Source: Cantharellus purpuraceus
Taxonomy: Eukaryota; Basidiomycota; Agaricomycetes; Cantharellales; Hydnaceae
Length of the DNA: 64,000 nt
Direction of reading: 5' to 3'
Assembly: GCA_025174535.1 (NCBI GenBank)
Contig: JALBUN010000010.1
Coordinates: forward strand, 930,001-994,000
The translations under genes and the position numbers were made by a program. Below, piece after piece: positions 55,501 through 64,000 of this stretch (positions within the stretch are counted from its first letter, which is position 1; each line of letters opens with the position of its first letter). Under the pieces are notes generated by a model. That model made no database searches, had not been told where the DNA came from, and saw only the letters and a list, made by a program, of their open reading frames with translations.

Positions 55501-58013
55501 TGAGTCGCTTACTCAGATTCTGTGTTCATCAGATTGATGCAGGTTTCCCAGGCTGTGACTGTGGACTTTCCTGATCTCATCTTATCGACGGGCTTGGAGG
55601 CCATCGCGGGTTTGCTTTATGTCCCATTATCGAGTGGCGGCAAGGACTTCATTGCACTGCTCCGCAAAGGTCAGTTGCGAGACATTCATTGGGGCGGAAA
55701 ACCGTTCAAGGTGACACTTCAATCTTCTGTTCTCTCCATTCCTCATGTCACTGGTAATTGAAGGCTGGGGTGGGAGCGGACGCTGTACTTGAGCCTCGAA
55801 AATCGTTCAAGGTCAGCTTGTCATGCAAACCTTCACACTACCTAGCTGACCTTTCTATCCCAGATGTGGTCCGAAACTATCGTAGGAAGGTGTCGGGCGT
55901 GGACCGATGAGCAATTGGAAACTGCCGGCGTGCTCGCATTAGTATATGGCAAGGTGAGGACAACGGCTCCTCTACTATGTAACTTAACTTTGAAGCCTTT
56001 TCAGTTCATCGAGGTTTGGCGGCAAAAGGAAACAGCGGTGCAGACAAAGCAACTTACAAACCTCTTGCTCTCCAACGCCAGTCATGAAGGTATATCGTCC
56101 CGCTCTATGCGCCAGATCAAACTGACAACTGCGCGAGGTCAGTTCGTACACCGTTGAATCACATCATCAAGTGGGTTGCAGCTATCAACCAGTCTGATAT
56201 CACGCCTATTGACACTTCGCAGCTATCTGGAATTGGCCCTTAACGGACCGCTGGATGATGAAACTCGTGAAAACCTCACTCGATCTCACACTGCTTCCAA
56301 GGTGGTTCATTCCTCAATCATACTTTGACTGACTTATTGAACTCGAGCAGAGTCTCCTTTTCACAATCAATGATCTATTGGACCTTACTCGTTTGGAGAG
56401 TGGTGGTGAAACATCCTTCAGTGAACCTTTTGATCTGCAAACGACCATGGAGGAGGCCGTGCATCTCTATAGGTCAAATAGATTCTAACGACAGTTTTGG
56501 TGTAGATCCTGATTGTCCCTCTGTTGTAGAATTGAAGCTACTCGACGTGGTCTGGAGTTTCAAATGGACGTCATCGACATCCCACGTTTTGTGATCGGGG
56601 ACTCGAAGAAAATTCGAACTGTTCTTGGCAATCTCGTCGCAAATGCTAGTGCGTATCTGCTACGGCCATTGCTGTCTGTTCTTAACGTCCCTCAACAGTA
56701 AAGTACACGTCGACTGGAAAAATCACTATCGACTGTCACAGGTTTCCAGAGCCATCAGGTTTGCGCACATCCCAGCAAGTTGCTGTTGAAATTTCGGTTG
56801 CAGACACTGGTTGCGGAATGTCCGAAAACAAACTAGAAAGCATGTTTCGCGAGTTTGAGCAAGTTGAGTCGGCTACACCAAAGACGGGGGGGTCACCAGG
56901 GCTTGGTGAGCCTGTCATCGATTGTATGAGCATTGCAGGGCGCTGACTCACCACAGGTCTTGGACTTGCCGTTGTTGCAAGGATCATCGAGCAGCTCGGG
57001 GGTCAACTTAGGGTCGATTCCAAGCCAAACGAAGGCTCTAAAATTTCATTCCTCATCCCGTTTGTCATGCACGATCCATCATCTATCCACTCAAGTAGTT
57101 GCGCGTCTTCCATCTCGTCTCATAGTCAGCAATCTCGACAAAGTAGCGACGGATCCGGTCTCAGTGAGATTGATAGTCTTGTGGAAGCTTTGTCCAAGAA
57201 TCACATGGTAGGCATTCCGAAATCTGATCGTTCAAGACCAGTGCGGCGAAAAGATGGTTCATTCCCAGTAGAGGGCTCAAAATATCCTGTTCGTAGCGTC
57301 AAGGTGGACGAATTCGAACTGGGGAAACCCTACTTCGAGCCTACCAGGGTGGTGGAACGTCCCGGTCGTCGAATGGACCTTTTACGTGCGCCAACCACCT
57401 CTTATGGGGTTTCGCTTGGAAAGTTGAGAGTTTTAGTTGTGGATGTAAGTATTCACTGTCGCACCATGCAATGTTTAACTCGGTGACGCACTGCAGGATG
57501 ACGCCATCAACCGCACCATCTTGAGCAAACGTTTATCTCTAGACGGACATGAAGTAATGGGAAGAACAAACGGTCAGGAAGGTGTTCAAGTAATCGAGTC
57601 TGATAGGGCATTCGACTGTGTCTTGATGGATATCCAGTGCGTTTGTTTAAGGACTGTAGAGAACCCAGCTAATCTTCTTGTTAAGAATGCCCATTTTAGA
57701 TGGATTTGAAGCCACTAAAAAGATTAGAGTCATCGAAAACGCATCATCCAGCATCGCACCGAATTGTCATGTCAGACATTCTTTGAGACTCAATGGTCGA
57801 ATCCCGATATTTGCTGTTTCAGCCTCACTCGCAGAACACCAAAGAGAGGACATGTGTAAACTCGGTCTAGATGGCTGGATCCTGAAGCCAATAGACTTCA
57901 AACGTCTGAACACAATACTGCGTGGCATCATCGATGCATCGGAACGCCGATCCTGCCTCTACTACCCTGGATGTAACTGGGAAGCAGGGGGTTGGCTCAG
58001 CGACAGGCAGTGA
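52533..58013 (+). CDS. Fungal phytochrome (PAS-GAF-PHY histidine kinase with receiver)
   Basis: Many exons from ATG 52533 to TGA 58011. A Ser/Pro-rich N-terminal extension of about 200 residues precedes the photosensory module. The PAS domain starts YEGKLTKCEDE then PIRVPGAVQGFG; its Cys, before (P)IRVPGA, is the biliverdin-attachment position of fungal and bacterial phytochromes. GAF: CQFHRVLVYQFDELWNGQVV, LHFPASDIPAQARELY, NKVRLLYDR, ASMSISIVAFGTLWGLIACH, YGDHGMRVSFPVRQ. PHY: GKDFIALLRKGQLRDIHWGG. Kinase: SNASHEVRTPLNHIINYLEL (phospho-His), N box NLVANAVKY, VADTGCGM, GLGLAVVARIIEQLGG. Receiver: VLVVDDDAINRT, MDIQMPILDGFEATKKI (phospho-Asp), LKPI. Known: Fph-type phytochromes sense red/far-red light and feed the HOG pathway. 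A long Ser-rich linker lies between kinase and receiver. All key residues are present. Confidence 0.94.
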
Positions 58014-58180
58014 TGCACCAATCGAACTTGGCGCCAAAGGACATTAAATAATTTTCTTTAGTGTGGGGGATCCTGACAGTGTTATACCACTGCTTTCCAT
58101 TTGGTCCACATGTTGTTCTTTATCATCCATACAGCTGTAGCTCTAACAATCGACACACAAACTCATCGTGGGCTGTGAAT

Positions 58181-60493
58181 TTAAACTTGTGCACTCACCT
58201 CGTCTCTCTCTATCCTGACTACATCTGGTGCCACAAAACTTGTTACATTCCAGCCAGTTCCGATATGAAACTCTGCACGAGACTCTAGCAGTCCGTCGAG
58301 ATCCACCTTTACCTCAGCTGTGTGGAGTTGGACGATAACGCGCCACGCGCCAGGCACATTTTCGTTCAACATTATTCTTGTCGAATTGGCGAACTGAGGT
58401 AAGGGTACTCCGTTCTTTTCCCACACAACAGTGTAGAATTCAGTTGAAATTTCTCTGCCTGGGCGGCGCAACTCTCCAAAGGGGACCAGAGTAAGCTGTA
58501 GAACTACCGGATCGTCAGGTGTGATGTCTCCATCTGGTAGGCTGATCGAGATATAATCGATCAAAGAGACACGTTTGAGTAGTGACAACCATAATCCTTC
58601 CAAACAAACACTGCAGAAGCTTTGAGAAGTTACGACCCGCATGAGACACTGTTCATTTGTTGGCCGATAAGTAGTAACATTCTGGTCGGAAAAGGTAGGG
58701 AAAGCGCCATAATATCCGATGGTCGAATTGAACCTTAGAAGTAGTCGTCAGTTTTTAGGATGTTGATACATCATTACGCCATACGTACTCGTCTTCATCA
58801 CCATACTCAATTATTTCGGCACTGCATAACTGGGCGGTGCCCTCCAATGCGTTTGCGCCAAGTGTAAAGTTTAGTTCATGTGGACCAGGGGCCAAAGAAA
58901 GTGTCCGGTGGATATCGTAATGCCATCTGTCCAAATGAACGTCTAGGCGTGGGGTCCAACCTAGATCTTCCCCATCCAAAAGCACCTTCAAGTGCTCCGC
59001 CACTGGCAAACCTGAGAGTGAAAAGCGGACGAGATGCCGGGCGTATAATCCTGATGACAGAAAAGATCCAGACCATGGAGAAGTTTTGTTCAAGATAGTC
59101 CAGGGATAAGCTTGAAAGGGCATTATTGCGCGTTCTTCACGAGGCGCTACCCCTGGCGCAAGTGATGACGACAACCAGTGTGACCACTTGAAGTCAGCAC
59201 TGGGAGATAGGTTGTGTGCTGAATTAACTCCATAATAAGCGAAGCCCCCGTCGTATTCTTCGCCTTTGAAGACGTCAGACATATATGATAATCATGAAGG
59301 AGGAATATGCTCGTACCCACGCCGATTATGGAGTGTCCAAGTTCATGTCTGAGCACTAGTGCCCCGTTGAGTTCAGAAGCAGTCGATATACTGCGAGTAA
59401 ATTTAGGTTCATTATAAGCACGAAGTGCAAGATCTGAGTAATCACCTAAATTCACCTCCAAGACCTATCGGTGCCCCCACGCCACTAGTCTGTTAGCAGT
59501 CGAGAGAAAAAGGAAGGCCTCATACCACCATATAGTGGATCGTTTCCTAGCAGAATGGGAAAATCACATCGAGTGTGCAGGGAGAGACATGCCTCGCGAG
59601 CGATATTTCTCCGGCTACAGTAAACTGCGCGTAATTCCGTGCCATCGCGGTACAACCCAAATGCTGTGCTAATTGGATGTTAGCCTGAGAGTCCTATGCA
59701 CATGGAAACGAGCAAACTTTTTCGGGGTGCCCGAGACACCTATTCCACTCTGAAGCAGCATCAGTAACATCAAATAAGCTAGCAGAAGAAGACGGACCTC
59801 TCGACTTGGTGAAAACGCTGCCCAGAAATTCATCAGAGGCTGTACCGTCGAGAAGGTTTCGTTCTGGGACATGTCCAACGCCAACCTTTTGGCGTCAGCA
59901 AGAAACTTGTCCTTTTCATGGATAGTGTCTATCCAAGAGTAAGTCCCGTTTCATCCAAGCACGAATCGAGGTGTCTACTCGAGATACAGCTTACATCCAT
60001 CCGAAAAGAACGTCAAGTCTACTCGGTTCCCGGATGGTCCCGACAACACTAAAGGGTGCAACTCTAATTCAGGAGTTGTGAAAGGCCGGGTTGATGAGAA
60101 TGTGTGCTGGTCGGCACTAAGATGAGAAAGCTCCCACTGAGCTTCTCGGACAATCAGGTCAGGACACAGCTCTTTCGCCTTCGTCCAAAGACTGCGAGGC
60201 TCATAACCGATGAGTTGCAGCTTTTCCAAGTTGGACAGAAGGCGATGAGTGGATATATCTCTGAAAAGATGCCTCTCCACTAGAACATGCTCGTAGTCCT
60301 GCAAGAGACGATGCCTTTGAGTACTGGCTAACGAGACCACAGCGCAGGATCCATCCAATTCGCGAAGCAAGATCAGGGCCACTGGTAGCCTGGACGCCGG
60401 GAGAGAACTATTGTATACTGTAACAGTACTCGCTGTGCAAGAAAGGACTGAGAGGACTGAAAGTACCGCGAACTGCAACGCGTGTAGTCTCAT
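58181..60493 (-). CDS. Secreted zinc metallopeptidase of the M64 (IgA peptidase) family
   Basis: About nine exons. MRLHALQFAVLSVLSVLSCTA is a signal peptide. An N-terminal beta domain follows, then the M64 catalytic domain: DLTFFSDGYT..EKDKFLADAK, SGIGVSGTPKK, AFGLYRDGTELRAVYCSRRN, CDFPILLGNDPLYGGLGGEF, LRHELGHSIIGVGEEYDGGF. HELGH is the HExxH zinc motif with the catalytic Glu; GEEYDG follows, as in the family. The C-terminal part has beta-rich domains (WHYDIHRTLSLAPGPHELNF; GWNVTSFVAPDVVRIERDEV). Known: M64 is named for a bacterial IgA-cleaving enzyme, and fungal members have no proven substrate. Probably secreted or vacuolar. Stop at 58181. Confidence 0.85.
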
Positions 60494-60720
60494 GATGTTA
60501 CAGTCACAGTCACTGATGGCACCGACGGAGTTGTGATGGAGGCGCCGCTACTGGGCGATCCTACGTGTCATGTTAGGGTTACTAGAAATACTAAGTACGA
60601 GATGTATTGATGATGAGGAAAAGAGTGTACGAGAGTGTGAGTAATAAAGACCTAACGTCGGAAAGAGGGTGAAAGAAAGACTCGGTAGCGTAAAGCTCTG
60701 GAAGCAGATTGTTCTTAATA

Positions 60721-63700
60721 TCAGCGACGGGGAAGTCGAACAGGTGGAATCTCTTCAGAAGTTTGCCATGGTATCTCCCCGAGCTTCTGTCTTGATGGGC
60801 GAACTTTCGTCCTCACAGCCGTTACCGGGCTGCCTAGCCCGACATCGGACGCCGTCCGTCTAACGCCATGACCTCGCCTCTTGGGAGCCACCGAGCTTTT
60901 GGGAGTAGACGATGCCTTCAAACCTTGAGGTGTGACGACAGGCATGATCTCCCTCGCCAGCTCGCGAACCAAAACAGCACCGTCCTGCCTGCTCAGTTTC
61001 TCCACGATGCCAAAGATACCATAGCGCTCGACAAGACTCGCTCGATCAGGGTGGACATCGCAAACCGTACGAAGAATACGCAGTAAGCTGAGCCGTACAA
61101 CAGCCTTACTATGACTCAAACGATCGATGATACGATGAAAGAACTCAGACTTCGCGACACCGATTGAGACGGTGGCGGAGATACGACAGATCTTCAGGAA
61201 CGGATCCAACAGGTTCTCAAACGAGTTAGCCTTGGCTGCTACAAACGCCTGTAGAAGCGCATCCGTGGGCTCGGGTTGCGCTAATATATCCTCCACTCGG
61301 GCGGTTTCATCTTGGAGCCTGTGGACCAGTTAGATACCCTCGATGGACACTCAGACATAAACGCACCAGGCTAGAATTGCCTCCAGCGCACTCACTTGGA
61401 AATATGGGTCAAGGAGAAGTTTAAGGTACATCGAGAGACCGTCATGCTGCCATAACAGTGACCGACAACTTTTGCCTGCACTTGCGAGATCGCAAAGAAT
61501 CGGGAGAGCAAATTGCTTCAACGGTGAGCTAGTCTCAATGATTCGTTTAAGACTTGAGATGATGCCAGCTTGTACGGCCTCCTCCTGTCTAGATTTATTC
61601 AAACGACACAGATTGAAGCAAGTCTGGAAAACATGATTCGAGACTTCCTGAAGAAAGGCGTTTGCAAAGTAGAAGATGAAAAAAGAATAACTTACTGTGC
61701 TGTGGGGACCGGAGCTGTGTTCATCCAGGATCCGTACGAGTATCTCTAGCGCATTTGCATTTTGGAGCACATCAAGTAAGGTCGCATTCATGGAAAGGTG
61801 TTTGACTGCTTTTAGCATGAGCACCAGATACTCAGGTTCTAAAAGCTCGCAAGCGCGGAGTAGTCCTGAAAGAAAAGAAACATTGGTGAATTGATACCAA
61901 TATCCAGGGATGACCTGATTGTCACATACTTCGGACAACCTTTCTAGTGCCCAGGGCATTTCGTACGTGAAAGTCTTGTTGCGAGACTTGACAGAACACA
62001 AGGATAATCTGGATTATCTTTGTTTTCATTTCGGCAGTGGCATCCCCACGACTTGCCATCACGTTCAAAAGGGCAGATGACAAGGGATCCAATAAACCTT
62101 CTCGGATAAACATACGACAGAAGTCGTTCTTTGGAGTGGGGCTATGCAAATCAAAAACGCTTCCAATGCCATTGAGAGCGTGAACAACAAGATCAGTCTG
62201 ATCAGCGTAATCTTCATCCAAGAGATCGACAAGAACTCGGAGACCACGGCAGCTGCATTAGAAAACAGCGTCGAGATGTGATGACAAGCATAGAATGAAT
62301 CAACCTACGAGATGAACATCTGGAGCGTCAACACAGAGGAATGACAAAGCAAGCGAATGAAATTCGATGCTTCTAGTCGACACTCTGAAGAGAACTTTTT
62401 CGATGTGAAGCCTACGAAGAATTAGTAATCGTGGGTAGTTGCGGATGCCAACTGACCCATCAAAACGGGGATGCCTCTAATAACAATGACTTTATTGTTA
62501 TTGATCACTGAAACACATCAAACGACTCACCCAATAAGACAGAAGCTCTCCAGGATACCAAGATCGGACGTCACCAGCTGCGACAAAACAATTATTCTTC
62601 TGCAAAGCATTAAGAAATCTGGTCTGACCAGATTGACAATCTGAAGAAGTCTCAGAATGACATCTCTAGCCGGCTTCGACTCCAGTACCTCCAGAATCGC
62701 CAATAGACCATGTGATGACACCATTTGTCCTTGCATTTCGGGAGCTTCAATCATGACCGCTAACTGAAGGGATTCGGTCAATCTTGGTTACATAGGTAAA
62801 GAAGCATACAGACTAGTTCATCGCACGCTTCTCTTAATGCAAAGTCAGGTGCATTTGGGACAAGTTCGTCTATGAGCCGATTGACAGTGGTGCTGAGTCT
62901 CGCGTGCTTATCACGAACGAGGTTGGCTTCTAAATCATCCTCATCAAAGCCTTCGTCAATCTGTGAAATCAACTTCAGTGCAAATCATTACATATCCAAA
63001 TATGTTATGCGGCAAACCTCGGCGAATGGATCCTCCTCATCAGAAAGCTCATCCCCTAGCTACCAGATGTCAATGAATTGATCGCTTCAATTAATCGGAT
63101 AAGAGGCCAACCCAAGACTTGTTGGATAATCGCGTGGTTAGCTGCAATGCGCCAGGCGGCTCGGTGACTTTCAGACAATTAGTTTTGTAAAACTAGATCT
63201 AGAGGGTTAATCATACCAGGCCCATTCGGCTTGGCGAACACATCCTCATAATCCTCATCTTCTCCTTCCGTATAGCGACCAAAATCACTTGAACTCAGAG
63301 CTCGTATAGAATCGGATCTACCGAAAGATCCACTGACCGACGAGGCGCGGGAATGCGAGGAAGCAACAGGGCTGCGTCGTGTGCCTCGAGATTGATCCTG
63401 AGGAAGAGGCGCGGTTGAGGGAGAAGGCTCGACCTTCCCTAACCCGACCGTCTTGATATCATTAGGGTGAAAAAGCCCTTTTCGCACTGAATTTCTCATC
63501 TAATCGTCACAATCGTCACAATCAGCCTGACAGCCGGTAGAGATTCGAAGAAAAGCACCTTGAAATGCGCAACCTTCTGTTCCAACTCACCATCGTCGCC
63601 AATGTCAGAGTAATCCTCTACAATGGGGCTGATTTCAGGGGCAGGGGCCTTGACAAGTGAACTATTCGCCGAAGAGGCGGGACTTCGATGGGGTCGGATG

Positions 63701-64000
63701 GTTTGTGCATTTTCCTCGAGTCTCTCAGGCCCATCTGTTTTTTCAAGAGCTGCCATAGATGCGACTTCAGTCTTGGGGAAAATCTCTTACATACCTGCAA
63801 GCGACTGCATACCTTGCAGTTTGCTTAAGGAAATGCCTTCTTCAAAGTCATCATCCCAGTTATCGGTCTGTTCCTCTGGTGGCGCAAGAGCCAACGGCTG
63901 AATCTTCTCAATAAGGCCATAGGATCCAGCGGTAGCAGTTTTAGTCGTAGTGGTCGGACCAGGTTTCCAGGCCATCAAAGAGCTCGTAGAGGAGGAAGAG
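60721..64000 (-). CDS. SepH/Cdc7-type septation protein kinase, C-terminal part
   Basis: Minus strand, 5' part beyond 64000, stop at 60721. The window holds the part after the kinase domain: a disordered Ser/Pro and acidic stretch (63990-63000; DNWDDDFEEGISLSKLQGMQ, IVEDYSDIGDDGELEQKVAH), then armadillo-like helices (LFISCRGLRVLVDLLDEDYA, LRACELLEPEYLVLMLKAVK, ALEILVRILDEHSSGPHST) and a C-terminal block ENLLDPFLKICRISATVSIG, LSHSKAVVRLSLLRILRTVC. The last block is the hallmark of SepH (Aspergillus), Cdc7 (S. pombe) and Cdc15 (S. cerevisiae). Known: these kinases start septation under the GTPase Spg1/Tem1. The kinase domain is not seen, so the call rests on the C-terminus. Introns are frequent and short. 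Confidence 0.8.

Overview
This window is nuclear DNA of a filamentous basidiomycete, most likely an Agaricomycete. Genes are broken by many short introns of about 45-70 bp with GT..AG (occasionally GC..AG) ends. The gene set includes fungal-type CET1 capping triphosphatase, SOK1/TCP11, BUD22, a septation kinase of the SepH/Cdc7 class and a fungal phytochrome. The transposon families are also of the kinds seen in mushroom genomes. I joined exons by hand. For ten genes the joined exon lengths are a multiple of three with no internal stop, which supports those models.

Left arm (1-25002), a compact euchromatic gene block: the 3' part of a thioredoxin-PUL protein (+), a single-pass membrane protein (+), an SLC25 mitochondrial nucleotide/cofactor carrier (-), the CET1 RNA 5'-triphosphatase (+), a histidine-phosphatase/PGAM-like protein (-), an NDUFAF6-like complex I assembly factor (+), a large F-box-like protein of unknown role (+), a Sec14/CRAL-TRIO protein (+), a tiny SDHAF1/Sdh6 gene hidden by an intron (+), a TCP11/SOK1 protein (-), 3.5 kb without a recognisable gene, and V-ATPase subunit B (-).

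Middle (25003-52400) is dominated by transposons, with one island of host genes at 28076-36052: an ABHD12-like hydrolase (-), BUD22 (-) and tubulin cofactor D (+). The mobile DNA is nested. Family A is a Ty3/gypsy-type LTR element (LTR about 515 bp, TGTTAT...TAACA) present as solo LTRs with 5-bp target duplications and as one long decayed element with gag, protease and reverse transcriptase. Family B is a roughly 1.4-kb LTR-like repeat (TGTTTTGG...CCCATACA), also with 5-bp duplications and carrying clusters of TGA(C/G)TCA motifs. A Ty1/copia-type fragment has a primer-binding site of the half-tRNA-iMet kind. A 560-bp foldback element lies directly upstream of the phytochrome gene. The middle also holds the C-terminal third of a sesquiterpene synthase, apparently a relic.

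Right arm (52533-64000): a complete fungal phytochrome histidine kinase/response regulator hybrid (+), a secreted M64-family zinc peptidase (-), and the C-terminal part of a SepH/Cdc7-type septation kinase (-) running off the window. There is no gene cluster with one shared function. The block mixes housekeeping roles: mitochondrial import and respiratory complex assembly (carrier, NDUFAF6, SDHAF1), mRNA capping, ribosome biogenesis (BUD22), tubulin folding, vacuolar acidification, and light and septation signalling.
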